Below are positions 28,501 through 39,338 of a stretch of 64,000 bases of DNA, piece after piece. The notes under the pieces were generated by a model. It was not told the DNA's origin, did not search any database, and saw nothing but the letters and a program-made list of their open reading frames with translations. Source of the DNA: Scatophagus argus (taxonomy: Eukaryota; Chordata; Actinopteri; Scatophagidae); NCBI RefSeq assembly GCF_020382885.2, contig NC_058499.1:1029501-1093500 (forward strand), written 5' to 3'. Position 1 is the first letter of the stretch. The number at the start of each line of letters is the position of its first letter. The position numbers and the translations under genes are program-made.

Positions 28501-30766
28501 ATCAAAAAAATATCACAATATTCTAGTATACCCTCATTTTATTACACCCCTGTTTCATTATTATTTCATTATTAGGGGTGTAAGAAGATGGTCCCGGTGT
28601 GTTCAAGCCGAGGCCTCATTTATTCAGTAAATTCCTCTTCATGTTTTCAGTGTGATAATAAATTGCAAGAGCTCAAATGTAAATGTGAATGAATGTCATC
28701 ACATCAACGTCTGACACTGAGTGGTTCCTCTATAAAATATCAGTGAATTAAAGGTTTAAATGTCATGTATTCCCTTCAGGCGACTGCAAGTACAAGTTCG
28801 GCCCGTGGGGATCCTGCGATGGCGCCACCAACACCAAGAGCCGGTCAGGAACGCTGAAGAGAGCGCTGTTCAATGCAGAGTGTCAGTCCACCGTCAAGGT
28901 GTCCAAACCCTGTTCCCCCAAAGTGAAGAAAGCCCGAGGTGAGGCCTGAAAGCAACACTCAAGTGGTAATACAACAGTGTAGAAATACTCTGTCTGCAAT
29001 CAAAATCTTACTCAAGTTACAGTAAAAAACAGTATTTAAAGTATTAGTATTAATAGTTAAAGTATTGGCCTCAGAATATGCTGTAAAGTACCAAGAGTAA
29101 AAATGCTCATTACTTTCAGATTAATACAAACATTACATTAAAGCAGTGCTTCTCAAATAGTGGGGCGCGTGTGACCCTGGGGAACATGCTTTTTTTGCCG
29201 TACTAGAATAAAGTGTAATTGCACATCCACTACAGTAGTTGGCAGTGGCGCTCTCATCGTCAGAGTGTGCGCAGGGAGTATTAGCTCTGTGGTGTAGCGG
29301 GTTTTTTGCACCGAGCAGGCGATATGAAGTGCAGTAAGCGAACCCTTAAGAGACAACATGAAGACATTTTTAACAGGGATGAGAAGAAAGGCGGAGAGAG
29401 ACGAAGATAATGAGACAAAAGTAACTCGAGGAAATATGACGAAGCATATGTAGCTTGGCTTCACTGTGACAGCAGTGGGAGACGACAGACCGGTGTGTTT
29501 ACTGTGTCTAAACATGCTGGCAGCGGACAGCATGAAGCCAAATAAATGAAGGCGCCACTTGAAGACATTACATCCCAATCATGCTGATAAGCCGCTGGAG
29601 ATTTTTCAGCCAAAACGTGCCGAATATTGCCAACAATCATCCCGCTTTGTGAATGCTACTTCAGTAAACCAGCGAGCACTGTTAGCATCATATTTTTACA
29701 TATTATTAAATATTATTACATATTGTTATTACTATTATTTATAGTCGTGGGAGGGGCGAATTGTTTTGTTCTTGCTGGGGGGGCGCAACAGAAAATAATT
29801 GAGAAGCACTGCATTAAAGGATTAAAATCTTGTCTGTAATACCACTTGGTACCTGTAGAGGCCGACTGTAGTTTCAGGAGGGAGATGTGTCAGTCAGGAA
29901 GCAGTAACGATTCATCAGATTCACGACTTAAAACCTGGAACTCAGCAGTCCAACATGGTCCCAGCATGTGAGCTTCCCGCCCTGAGTGTGGCTGCGTGTG
30001 AAGAGTCTATAACCTTCTTTGTAGTTATGGTGAAGAACAACTCTTCTTCTGAGGCCCAAATCTTATGGTAAAGCAGTCAGTGAACAAGACCAGCTGTAGT
30101 CTAATCCCTAAAACAAACTACGTAGTTGATGAATTGATTGTCACAGTTCTTTAATCAGTGTGATTATTTTAATAATGTTTGTCTCTCAGCTCTCCTGGAG
30201 ATAAAACATGAGACGTCTTAGCAGTTTGTTTCTGCTGCCACCAAGTGGCAAAAAAATGTTAGTGCAGCTTTAAGCAACTGCTACCTTTTACTAGACACTT
30301 CACTAAAAAATATCATTATTGTTATTACCAGAAGATGGTTTGTTTTTGATTCAGTCATTATGGGTTGCAGTAATCACAGAGGAATCAATAAGTAGATATT
30401 AATCAGCAGATCTGACACAATAATTCAGTTCTTATTGTCATCTTTGACTTGTTAACCTTCAAACAGAATTTTAATGCAAAATAACAAAAAGGGTCCACAT
30501 TTTAACTTTTAATGTATTTGAAAAAACTCAACACTCAGCAAACTCAAAATCATCTTTTACAGATGAGCATTTTATTCATAACCAAAACATTTTAGCACAG
30601 ATATCTGAAAAACTACAAAGAACACAACAAATAAAATTCTTGAAGGAGATCTGACGAGTCATTAGAGCAGCAATATACAACTGATCAGTTTATTTTAGAC
30701 ATTTAGACAACATTTTTCGATTAACACTGTTTATTTCCTTTACCAGGGGACAAGAAGGCAAACTAA
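25588..30766 (+). CDS. mdk: Midkine (heparin-binding growth factor), 4 coding exons
   Basis: Midkine is a secreted heparin-binding cytokine acting in neural and tissue growth and repair. Coding exons are 25588-25681, 27299-27472, 28780-28938 and 30747-30766 (447 nt, 148 aa). Phases 1-1-1 match the conserved midkine/pleiotrophin gene structure. Residues 1-21 form a signal peptide ([20 protein letters not shown]). A basic linker follows, then the N-terminal domain with six cysteines ([12 protein letters not shown] to IPCNWKK) and the C-terminal domain ([14 protein letters not shown] to SKPCSPK) with four, then a short basic tail ending GDKKAN. Compared with family members I remember, the first cysteine pair has a longer spacing and lacks the usual tryptophan of the EW motif, and the tail is short. 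Position between dgkz and a chrm4-like gene supports mdk rather than pleiotrophin. The a/b copy is not determined. Confidence 0.93.
25735..26090 (-). mobile_element. 3' end of a non-LTR retrotransposon in mdk intron 1
   Basis: Read on the minus strand, the fragment starts with a remnant of the reverse-transcriptase C-terminus (the CTCCCTTCAGGCAGGAGGTTACG stretch, related to the LPSGRRLRS motif of the copy in intron 2). It continues into an AT-rich 3' tail with TTGCACTATACTTCCAC-type sequence. It is 5'-truncated and not functional. Confidence 0.5.
26345..26600. repeat. 'AAGTACT'-type repeat copy in mdk intron 1
   Basis: Words AAAAGTACTCTTATTAAA, TGTAGTAAACACTTTGATGTACTTGC and GTGAAGTACCTCCAGGTGTC mark a diverged copy of the same family as at 15040-15440. 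No coding capacity. Confidence 0.45.
27726..28430 (-). mobile_element. 5'-truncated LINE (L2/Rex1-like reverse transcriptase C-terminus) in mdk intron 2
   Basis: The minus strand encodes the end of a fish LINE ORF2: [19 protein letters not shown], then [15 protein letters not shown], then [16 protein letters not shown], then [19 protein letters not shown], then [13 protein letters not shown]. The finger/palm part and endonuclease are absent. A stop codon (QEVERLEG then TGA) interrupts the frame upstream of NNLCINV. The long open frame here is therefore a dead retrotransposon remnant, not a host gene. Exact clade (L2 versus Rex1) is not certain. Confidence 0.82.
29144..29811 (+). mobile_element. 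hAT-type element with BED-finger transposase remnant, mdk intron 3
   Basis: An exact 8-bp duplication CATTAAAG flanks it at 29136-29143 and 29812-29819. Termini are CAGTGCTTCTCAAATAGTGG on the left and, reverse-complemented, CAGTGCTTCTCAATTATTTT on the right. On the plus strand, broken frames preserve pieces of the N-terminus of a ZBED/SCAND3-like hAT transposase (RKYDEAY, then [18 protein letters not shown], then RALLASY). The catalytic part is deleted. It is an internally deleted, inactive copy. Confidence 0.85.
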
Positions 30767-31334
30767 AGGATGGAAACAGACGAAGAAGACGGCAGGATTC
30801 ATTTCTCTTTCTCCAGCTGAACAATCGTCTTCTCTCCTTCATCAAACACAAAAAACCAAGAGACTCCTCCAAAACACACCAGCCACCTTTGATTTTTGGC
30901 CTCCTTTGACGTTTATTCTTCTTGTACCAGTTTTGATCTGATTTTCCTGGTTTATTTCGATTGAAGTGTGTGGAAAGCTTTTCCAGAATCTTCCCTCTAG
31001 GTAATAATGAATAATTCTGTCCTCATAGCGGATAGTTTGTATTAACAGTAAATTTCAAAATAGTCCTTTAAGCTTTTACAGTAGCTGAAGTTAAATTAAC
31101 ATACAAGACATGTTCTGATCCACTCTGCAAACTGCTCAATGGTCCGGGACGTGAGTCACTGGGAAATAAAGAGTTCTGTTTGAGAATTGCCTTTAAAATT
31201 TGTAAAAAAAACAAAAAACAAAAAAAAGGACTAAAAGGCTTGGGTGGATCTGTACTGGCAAAGTCCTCTATAAAATCTATTTTTTGAACTGTAGACTATT
31301 GACATTGCAAGATGAAACTTGTATAAATGAACAA

Positions 31335-31340
31335 ATTAAA
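31335..31340 (+). terminator. mdk: mdk polyadenylation signal candidate (ATTAAA)
   Basis: ATTAAA here is followed after about 25 bp by a GT-rich stretch (TGTTTTGGTGAAG and TGTTTGTTATTGTG), a good downstream element. An earlier AATAAA at 31165-31170 is an alternative. The mdk 3' UTR is about 570 bp if the distal site is used. Confidence 0.55.
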
Positions 31341-31360
31341 TACTGTACATTGTTTTGGTG

Positions 31361-32310
31361 AAGAGTCTGTTTGTTATTGTGCACAAACATGTCAGTCATA
31401 TAATGCTTAATATTTAACTCTTTCCAATGTGTTCATCACTTCTCTGCAGATGTTATTCAGCAACGAGACACTCGCGCAGTAACGTAGCACATGCTAAATG
31501 TCACTGTACGATTAGTATGCTAACCACGCATTAACATGCAGGCAGTTAGCATTACACACTGACTGTATTAGGAGGTTAGCATGACAGCATTTGTTGACAT
31601 GCTAACATGCGTACATTTAGCATTTAGACCGATTCCTGTCAAAAATCACTCCGTATTTACAATACAGTGCGTTGATTTTACTGTCTGCCATTTTGAGTGT
31701 CCAAATTCACTCAAGTGACTTTGTGGTTTAATATCTACAGATGAATTCTAAGTTTACCAGCATTAGAAACACACATGCAGCGCGGAGGAAAACCGGCACA
31801 ATGTCAGCCTAATTCTGTTTAGACCTAAAACGACAGTAAAAGAGGTGAGCTCAATAGGCATTTAGCTCTGGACATGATACGTGTTCAAGTGAGGAGCAGC
31901 AGCTGGCAGCAGTGATGTCAAGCTACGTTAGCATAATATGAACATTCATTTCTCTGCTATGTTAGCATGCTATAATAACAATATTCTTCAAACTACAGTG
32001 AGGTTAACAGGAATTTGGTCACTCGTTTCAGAGGTATCCTGAACTAAGGTGGCAGAAAATTACTACAACTTCTAAGGCGCATTTGAGGAGCAAACATCCA
32101 ATCTCAGTGCACCCTGTGAGCGCTAAAGATTACAGTACTGGGGGAAAAGTTTATCATTTTACTTTTGGATTCTGGGTCAGTTGTGGATCAGCCCAGCAGC
32201 TGTAGTGCCTTGTTTTGGTCCACAATGATTTGACAAAATTATGACTGTGGTTTCTGGCTTTTCAAAGCAAAGTCTGATGAGGCTCATGGGTGTGCAACAA
32301 CACAACAGGG
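31361..32310. other. Convergent 3' region between mdk and the chrm4-like gene
   Basis: This is where the two transcripts meet tail to tail. No open frame or RNA gene was recognised. Several GTTAGCATG/CATGCTAAC words recur (31500-31620 and 31930-31980), resembling a common fish noncoding repeat. An ATTAAA on the minus strand near 31725 could end the receptor transcript, giving a 3' UTR of about 580 bp. Confidence 0.45.
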
Positions 32311-33639
32311 TCAATGAAGCGTCCTGCTGCGGCAGCATAGCAGGCTGCAGAAGGTTTTTCTGAAGGTGACATTACACAGAGCGTAGCAGCCGGGGTTGAT
32401 GGCGCTGTTGATGTAACAGAGCCAGTATCCTGTGGTCCACAGCACGCTGGGGATGCAGAAGTGACAGAAGGCAGCAATGACGGCCAAGATGTTGTATGGG
32501 GTCCAGGTGAGAATGAAGGCCAGCAGGATAGCCAGGATGGTCTTGGTGACCCTCCTCTCTCTGGCCATCACGCGACGTCTCCGTCTCTCCTGAGACCTGA
32601 AACTGGGACAGGCAGAAAAAGCTGTTGAGGCCATCCTGTGAAGGTCAGTGTTGGATGAAGAGTCATTTTCGAACCTGTTGTGGTCTTCAACACCGGAGTA
32701 GCGGACAGCAGAGTGAGAGCAACACTGCCGGGGAGACGAACAGACGTCCGTTGGCTCGGAGGAGTCACCAGGACTTCTGGGCACTTTGTGGTTCCTTCTG
32801 GGCTTCAGGCTGCTGACCTCCGATCGGTTCAGAGACAAGTCTGAGCCTGGGTCACTGGGCGGCCAACTCCGCCGTTTCAAGAGGAAGTCTTTTATGGACG
32901 GACTGGACGTCCTGAGCGTGCCTCTCTCCGACCGAAGCGCGCTCAGTCGACTCTGGCTGGCGGCGGACAGGCGGCTGTACAGGCTGACCATGATGAGCGC
33001 CGGCAGGTAAAAAGAAGGAAGGGTCGTCCCCAGAGTGACAGCAGGGCTGGCGAGGAGCTGGGTGTAACATTCTCCATCAGGGACAACACGTTTGCCTTCG
33101 ACCGTCTGCCAGCAGAGGATCGCGGGGGCCCAGAGGACGAAGGACAGCAGCCAGGCGGCCCCAATCATCAGACCGGCCATCCTGCCGGTCCGCCGCACCG
33201 GGTAGCTGAGCGGCTGCGTCATACAGAGGTACCGATCCAAACAGATGATCAGCAGGTTCATGACAGAAGTGCTGCTCACCACGTGGTCCACAACAAGCCA
33301 CATGTCGCAGACCGCGGCCCCCAGGGGCCAGCGGCCCTGCAGCAGGTACAGCGTGTACAGGTTCATGGAGAGCAGGCCGACAATCAGGTCAGCCACCGCC
33401 AGGCTCAACAGGAAGTAGTTGTTGACAGTCCGCAGGTGACGGTTCACCTTGATGGAAAGGATCACCAGTGTGTTGCCCAGGACGGTGACAATGCTGAGGG
33501 ATGTGGTTACCATGGCAATTAGGATCATCTGAGTCGTGCTGTACGGACACGCCGCTCTGACTGGAGGCTGACAGGAGGCGTTGGCGCAGGGGCGGAGCCA
33601 GATGGAGTCATTGAGGTCAGGCCCAGGTGCCCGTCCCAT
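32311..33639 (-). CDS. chrm4: Muscarinic acetylcholine receptor M4-like
   Basis: This is a Gi-type class A GPCR of the M2/M4 group, 442 aa, encoded by one exon. The ATG at 33639 is chosen because an acceptor (TTTTTTTCTCCAG) lies just upstream; the open frame before it is intron. Two N-glycosylation sites (NDS, NAS) lie in the N-terminus. Seven membrane segments follow, with conserved LDRY, WTPYN and NSAINPGCY motifs. The third loop (about 140 aa) ends in [16 protein letters not shown], the M2/M4 signature. The basic RRRRRV region and cysteines near the C-terminus are retained. Position between mdk and ambra1 supports chrm4. It is clearly diverged: the tyrosine after the binding aspartate is histidine (VVDHVV, normally LDYVV), and the residue before FYLP is serine instead of alanine. 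No frameshift or stop is present, so it is probably functional but pharmacologically unusual. Confidence 0.88.
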   Translation of the reverse strand: MGRAPGPDLNDSIWLRPCANASCQPPVRAACPYSTTQMILIAMVTTSLSIVTVLGNTLVILSIKVNRHLRTVNNYFLLSLAVADLIVGLLSMNLYTLYLLQGRWPLGAAVCDMWLVVDHVVSSTSVMNLLIICLDRYLCMTQPLSYPVRRTGRMAGLMIGAAWLLSFVLWAPAILCWQTVEGKRVVPDGECYTQLLASPAVTLGTTLPSFYLPALIMVSLYSRLSAASQSRLSALRSERGTLRTSSPSIKDFLLKRRSWPPSDPGSDLSLNRSEVSSLKPRRNHKVPRSPGDSSEPTDVCSSPRQCCSHSAVRYSGVEDHNRFENDSSSNTDLHRMASTAFSACPSFRSQERRRRRVMARERRVTKTILAILLAFILTWTPYNILAVIAAFCHFCIPSVLWTTGYWLCYINSAINPGCYALCNVTFRKTFCSLLCCRSRTLH

Positions 33640-34064
33640 GTTTTCTGGAGAAAAAAACAAACAAACACAAAACAGAAGTTTTTCTTTTGGGGACATGTCT
33701 TTTGTCCCGAGAGCCACAAATGCTTCACAAATGTCCCAGAAAAGCCCATTGGACTGAACAGGGTGGCACACCTGTAGAGTGGGCCTACAGGTGTGAAAAT
33801 CAAACAAATCTGCTGGTTTTGAGTTGCATTGTGGGTAATTGAGTGTGCGTGTCTCTGCTGCACTGACTTTGATCCTTATTTTAAAAACTTTGTTTTACTT
33901 TTGCCTGCCCTTTTTGGACGGCTTCCTGTTCTGCAGCACTTTGGCAATCAGTTTGACATGAAAATAAGAATATTTCAGCTTCCTCGTGCTCAACACAACA
34001 CGAAACGCTTCTATCATCAGAACAAAAGACGAACGACTGTGTTAACATGTGCGTCTTTGATAAG

Positions 34065-34111
34065 AAGGGAGGGAGGGAGGGAGGGAGGGAGGAAGGAAGG
34101 AAGGAAGGAAG
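34065..34111. repeat. (GGGA)n/(GGAA)n microsatellite
   Basis: About six GGGA units pass into about six GGAA units. It lies in the upstream or first-intron region of the chrm4-like gene. No coding meaning. Confidence 0.95.
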
Positions 34112-34682
34112 TCAACCGCGACTCCCAGCAGGTGAGCACATAAAGCAGCGTGATGGACACATCATCCAGAAGAGTTTCTGCCTCCGTCCCATTGAGGAGG
34201 GATGAAACATGAACGCCACTCTGTTACTGCTGTGACACTTTAAAGCAAAACGCAAAGAAACGCGGCGGAGGTAACGTGTTATTGTGCAGTAAGTGAAGGG
34301 GGCGAACAGCACAGCATTCACCTGCCAAGTTCAGTGTGGGACACCAGAAACTTAAAGCATCAACACACACTTCAGCTCAGTAACAACAGAGCGAAGCGGA
34401 AAAGGTCACGACGCGTAGGGTTAGTGAGGTAAGGTAAGTTCAAATCATTTCACTGAAAGGTGCAAATAACTGGGGAAACTATTTTAGATCTGAATCGTAA
34501 TTCTGCACGAAAACACAGCTACACGACCCATTCTGTAGGTGAGGAAGATGAGGTGTGTGAAGCTGGAAAAGTGTGAGCAGAGTTCAGGCTAACCCACCTG
34601 CTGATCTCAGGTGTGCTGATGTCAGACGGTAGATGGGGACCTGCTGGTCTCCGGTCTGCTGTGCGCGTCTCCTCCGTCAGTC

Positions 34683-34684
<2 letters not shown>

Positions 34685-34747
<63 letters not shown>

Positions 34748-34755
34748 TTATATGC
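34685..34755 (-). promoter_or_regulatory. chrm4: TATA-like box followed by (CTG)21, candidate chrm4 promoter
   Basis: On the minus strand a TATA-like word (GCATATAAGC, 34746-34755) is followed at once by 21 perfect CTG triplets (34685-34747). Transcription from a start 25-35 bp after the TATA box would begin inside the triplet run, so the 5' UTR could carry CUG repeats. A donor for splicing to the coding exon could be GCAG|GTGGGT near 34598 or GCAG|GTGAAT near 34320. Promoter assignment is inference; the repeat and TATA word are directly visible. Confidence 0.4.
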
Positions 34756-36440
34756 GGCGGATGGAGGAATCCCTCCATCATTCATTCTCATTAGCAGTGG
34801 ACGCTCCGCCCGAGTGTCTCCCCATCAGACGTCACCTGCTGCTGGAACTGTCCTCAGATCAGACTCCGCTCCTTGTGGGACGTAATGACAACCTGAGAAT
34901 AGACAGTCCTGCTCCCAGGGCAGACGCACACTTTATTATCCTTTCAGCACGACAATAACAGAGTCTGAATACAGTCAGAAGCTTTTACTGTCTGTTTATC
35001 TGCAGGTTATTTTCATCACTGCTGGAGGAAGTATTCAACTCCTCTGCTTCAGCAAAAGTACAAATACCACACTGTGAAAACACTCTGCTACAAGTTTGAC
35101 TGTTCTGTTATATATGACCTCATTAGATTATTGTGACTCAGGCATGAACAACGGGAGAAGACGTTAAAGCGCCTCTGGCAGAGCGATCAATCGTTGTGTT
35201 TCATCCAGTGAGTAAACTGTGTAACGACGATTTACAGCCGCACATCCGACCTGAGCTGAACGCGTTCAGTGTTTGGACGTCTCACAGTTACAAACACACC
35301 GTAAACGCAACACTCAGCAGACGCCGGTGGAAGTACCGACACGCTGGACAAAATGAAGGCAGCAGCTCGTGACCGGCCTGTCACGCTGTAGAAGTCGTGC
35401 TTTAAAAGCCTCACTGAGGTGAACTGAGAGCAGCCGCAGCGCAGTGACGTGACGTGTGCTTAACGTGTTAACGCTCCTGCTGATCCTACTTGCTGTGCGC
35501 CATACAGCGGAAGTGCGGCGAGGTGTCACCTGAACGATGAGCTAACGAGACGCTTCAGCTCGTCTCTGTTCAGTAAAAGACAGAAACTCGAGTCTAGAAG
35601 GTGGACGGCTGGATGTTCCTGTAAGCTATAAAAGTGTTTCCTTTCTGGACATTTTGTGAGTTTGTTTTGTTTCCTTATTAGGCCAAACAATGAGAGAGCT
35701 TGTGAAACTCAGCGAACTTACCGCCCGTATTCATCTCCTAGCTCAGCCTACGGGGCCCTCTGGAGGCACAAAGTGGTATTACAGACAGAGCGGGCCGCGG
35801 CTAGCAGGTTAGCATGCTAACTCCGTCACAGAGACGTCGACACTGTTGTTCCTCCAGTCTGCTGACGGTTACTTCATGTTTTGAATGTTTTAAACTAAAA
35901 TCCGGGCCACATTCTTCTTCTTCATCTCACAAACTGCACCTAAATTTCTTTAACTTGGACTCAAAGACTGATCAGCCAAAGAACTAAAACTCAGGTTTTG
36001 CCTGATAAATTATTTATTAGCTGTTAATCTAAATGACTACCTGAGTGTTTTTACATCACTGGGTGCTAAGAAAGTTGAGATAAACAGGAGATAAAAAGAT
36101 GTGACAAGAGATGTGGAGCTCGACACATCTGGATATTTTACCAGTTTAAAAGCAAAACAGACACACACTTTCAGAGTTAACACACAGTCATCCAAACGGA
36201 AACAGCTGATCAGCTGCTCTCAATAATCTCTGACAACTTCATTCGATCACAGAAAAACTCTCCAAGTCTTTAATTACATCACGTCTAAAAGTCAAAGCAA
36301 AGAATCGAGCTGTACAAACGGACGCAGCAGAGGGAATCGTGTGATGTTGTACCTTTCTTACTGACCAGTTGCATTGTTGAATATGGTGGTGCTCATCGTA
36401 CACAGGAGAGGAGGGGCGGAAGTCGCCCCCCGGTAACCCC

Positions 36441-36441
<1 letters not shown>

Positions 36442-36474
<33 letters not shown>
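36442..36474. repeat. (CA)n microsatellite
   Basis: About 16 CA units follow GGTAACCCCGA. A second CA run at 36747-36779 follows the similar word GTTAACCCCCCGA, which suggests a local duplication or a repeat family carrying a CA tail. Confidence 0.9.
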
Positions 36475-36477
<3 letters not shown>

Positions 36478-36740
36478 CAGACATGAGGTCTGCCAGACAA
36501 ACTGTTTTTAAAATGTTCATTAATCAAGTAAAGCCAGGAGGAGCATTCAGATCAGTCTGTCACCTGCTGCGTTTGACTGTCACACGGAAACGAGATCCCT
36601 GATCTCACCTGGACTAACCTGCTCAAACAAAATAAAAAAACAAAAAGTAAACAGCTCTGCCTCCAATCACACGGTGTCCCTGCACGGCTCCAGTCAGGGC
36701 GCCTCCTCGTCCACATCTTGGTTTTCATAGGTCCGTTAAC

Positions 36741-36746
<6 letters not shown>

Positions 36747-36779
<33 letters not shown>
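36747..36779. repeat. (CA)n microsatellite, sister of the run at 36442
   Basis: About 16 CA units, with the same upstream TTAACCCC..GACACA context as the copy 300 bp earlier. Confidence 0.9.
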
Positions 36780-36781
<2 letters not shown>

Positions 36782-36960
36782 CCACTATAACATACACAAA
36801 CACTATCAGTACATAATCCGCTGTGCAGCTGTGTGTCTAAGCACGTGGAATAAAAAACAAACTAAAAGCAGCAGAGCGTTGGTGGCTGTACAGTCTCACA
36901 CAGGCTGGAAAGGAAAAGTAGCACTTGATCAAAAGGTTTCAAGTTTTTGTCTGCAGGAGA

Positions 36961-37322
36961 GGAGAGGTGGGTGGAGTCAGGAGGAGTGGGTGGAGTCAGG
37001 GAGGAACAGGCAGGGTCAGGAGGGGCAGGCAGGGTCAGGAGCAGCAGGTGGGGTTAGGAGGGGCAGGTGGGGTCAGGAGGAGCAGGTGAGGTTAGGTGGA
37101 GCGGGCTGGGTCAGGTGGAGCAGGTGGGGTTAGGTGGAGTGGGTGGGGTCAGGAGGGACAGGTGGGGTCAGGAGGGACAGGTGGGGTCAGGAGGAGCAGG
37201 TGAGGTTAGGTGGAGCAGGTGGGGTTAGGTGGAGTGGGTGGGGTCAGGAGGGGCAGGCGGGGTCAGGTGGAGCAGGTGAGGTTAGATGGACTGGGCGGGG
37301 TCAGGTGAAGCAGGTGGGGTCA
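36961..37322. repeat. 19-bp G-rich minisatellite, about 19 units
   Basis: Diverged 19-bp units such as GAGCAGGTGGGGTTAGGTG and GGACAGGTGGGGTCAGGAG run head to tail. Most units contain a GGGG run and two to three GG pairs, so the plus strand is a candidate for repeated G-quadruplexes. Variants at the unit centre (TCAGGAG, TTAGGTG) recur in blocks, suggesting a higher-order pattern. The unit is not a multiple of three, so the frames read through it are accidental. Confidence 0.92.
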
Positions 37323-39025
37323 GTATGGACGCACCAATCACAGACTTTTTCCACCACAGGAACTTGACGAGCTCTAATTTCTCTGTTCTGCTTTTGCTTC
37401 CCTTCAGGAACAAATCAAGCGGCTGCCCTGCAGCTGCCTGTCAAGTGCAGATTTGTTAGCTTGGGGAATAACCTCTAACATTTCCAGTAGTGAACTTTAT
37501 TATTACTATTTTCATACTCCAGCGTCCGTATTTTATAATCTGAAGGCATTTCTGCGTCACAAAGTGGGCGTGATGTCACGGCTCTGATGTGGGTAATAAA
37601 TATTTATCAGAGCGACGACAAACAGTGTGTGGCAGTGACGCTTCATGCACTTTGTGTTCTGTTGTGTGACAAAGTAAACATCAGGAGGACACACAGCAGC
37701 GTATCCAATCAAACGCTTTTTTCATCATCGATTAATGCGCTCACTATTTTCATAATTAATCCTCCAGTCAGGAAACGATGACGACGCTCATCAGCTTCCT
37801 GGACCCTGACGCGACACCTTCAAATGTCTTCTGTCCAAGCAAACGTCCAAAACCCAACAGCTTCTTTGCTACTGACAGAACTGACACAGAAAAGCAGCAC
37901 ATTTTGACTGAAACGACCGGATCACCAAAACAGCAACTAATCACTGCAGCTCAAGTCCACACTGAGACGCAGAGCGCAGCCGCGTTTCCACTGGCCAACT
38001 GAACACGTCGACTCAGCTAAACACGAAAACACTCCGACCGGCCCGTCGATCGTCGCGAAGCCGACTGTACAAACATTGCGGCTACGCTACAGTGCGAAGC
38101 AGACAGTCCAGGAGGACTCCGCTGGCTCTGGACAGCTGGTCTGGAGTCAGCTTCACTGTCAAACAAAATGGAGCCCAGAGGGTTCAGGTTCTGACCGGTT
38201 TCAGTTCCTGCAGTGGAAAAGAGACAGAGAGGACAGAGACAGTGTCCTCCTCACCACACACACACGTTCAGATGTTTTGTGAGCAGATTTGACTTCAGCG
38301 CTTCTCTCCGTCGAACATTTTCAAATGTGAACAACAAGCTCGTAACTGTGGGGATAAAGTTTCCTTCTTGTCAGCGTGTTCACACCAACAGTGAATGTGT
38401 GTGTATCACAGCGTGATGAACATGTTAGCCTGAACACGAGATCTGATTTAGATCAGCGCCGTCCTTGAATCTGTTCAGCGCCAGGCAGCCACTGGTGTCC
38501 CGCTTCAGTCACGTGATCAGTGAGCATCAAGTCTGTCATGTGAACATTAGCATGACTGCATTATCGCGAACGATACGACAGAACTGAGCACAGTGAAGGC
38601 CGATGTGATGCAACAACAGAATCCAGAATCAGGACAGCAGAAAAGGTCAGGCTAACGCCAACAAACTGACATCAGCCGATTGCTTTCTCAATTAACTGTT
38701 TGGTCTATGAAGCATCAGAAGGTCTGAAACAAACCATCACGTCAGTGCAAGGTGACGACATCAGGTGTGTGCTGCCGCCGCTGTAACGTTCGCTTAGGCA
38801 GCGAGCCGCTCAGCGCTCTGCGTGGCGATACACAGAGAAAACAGTTCCTACGTGAAACTGCTCAGAACACGCTGCGTGGATTATCTCGAGTAACCGGCTC
38901 GTGATTTCTGCTGTCGAGCTGCGACAGTGAAGAGTCATCCAATTCCACTACAGTGAAGAGAAGGCAGACGTCTGCACACCTCCAAAGCTCTGCAGCGCTC
39001 CGAAAACGTGAACAGTTCCTGGTTT

Positions 39026-39031
39026 TTTAAT
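39026..39031 (-). terminator. ambra1: Candidate ambra1 polyadenylation signal (ATTAAA)
   Basis: ATTAAA on the minus strand, about 1.0 kb past the ambra1 stop codon. I found no AATAAA on that strand closer to the stop. Weak evidence; the 24-base A run at 39315-39338 (poly-T in the transcript) would lie inside the 3' UTR. Confidence 0.3.
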
Positions 39032-39314
39032 TGTTACATTAAATATCTTAAGTTTTAGACTTCTCAGATCATCACCAGCACTGAGCACTTTAAACATCAT
39101 TTATACACCAAACAATTAATGGAGAGAATAGAGTCAAGATTAGAGAGGAACCGTGGTGTTTTAAACCCAGGCCTGCTCACAGATGATGAACGTGGTCACA
39201 TGATACTCTTACACACACACTCACTAGCATCACACACACTTTAGTGCAACTGGACTGGGTGGGGTTTTAGAAGGGTGGGTGTCTGGAGCAGGGCATGATG
39301 AATCCCCACCCGCC

Positions 39315-39338
39315 AAAAAAAAAAAAAAAAAAAAAAAA
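39315..39338. repeat. Poly(A) tract, 24 bp
   Basis: Uninterrupted adenines on the plus strand within the probable ambra1 3' UTR. It could be the tail of an old retroposed sequence; no body of such an element was recognised beside it. Confidence 0.85.

Larger units (their letters stand above)
34756..39020. other. Gene-poor region between chrm4-like and ambra1 genes
   Basis: No coding exon was recognised on either strand. Contents seen: an AAGTACT-type repeat fragment near 34995-35110, two CA microsatellites (36442-36474 and 36747-36779) each preceded by a TAACCCC..GACACA word, a G-rich minisatellite (36961-37322), and a diverged relative of the 448-916 MITE near 38790-38970. The remainder shows nothing I can interpret. 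It may hold regulatory DNA for the receptor gene. Confidence 0.55.

Noticed and set aside
33640-33807. Upstream extension of the receptor open frame by 56 codons
   Set aside because: It crosses a clear pyrimidine tract and CAG acceptor, so it is intron; the receptor starts at [11 protein letters not shown].
34613-34885. Open frame with a polyserine run
   Set aside because: The serine run is the AGC side of the (CTG)21 repeat; no homology in the flanks.
36832-37367. Glycine/tryptophan/valine-rich open frames
   Set aside because: They arise from the 19-bp G-rich minisatellite and have no gene features.
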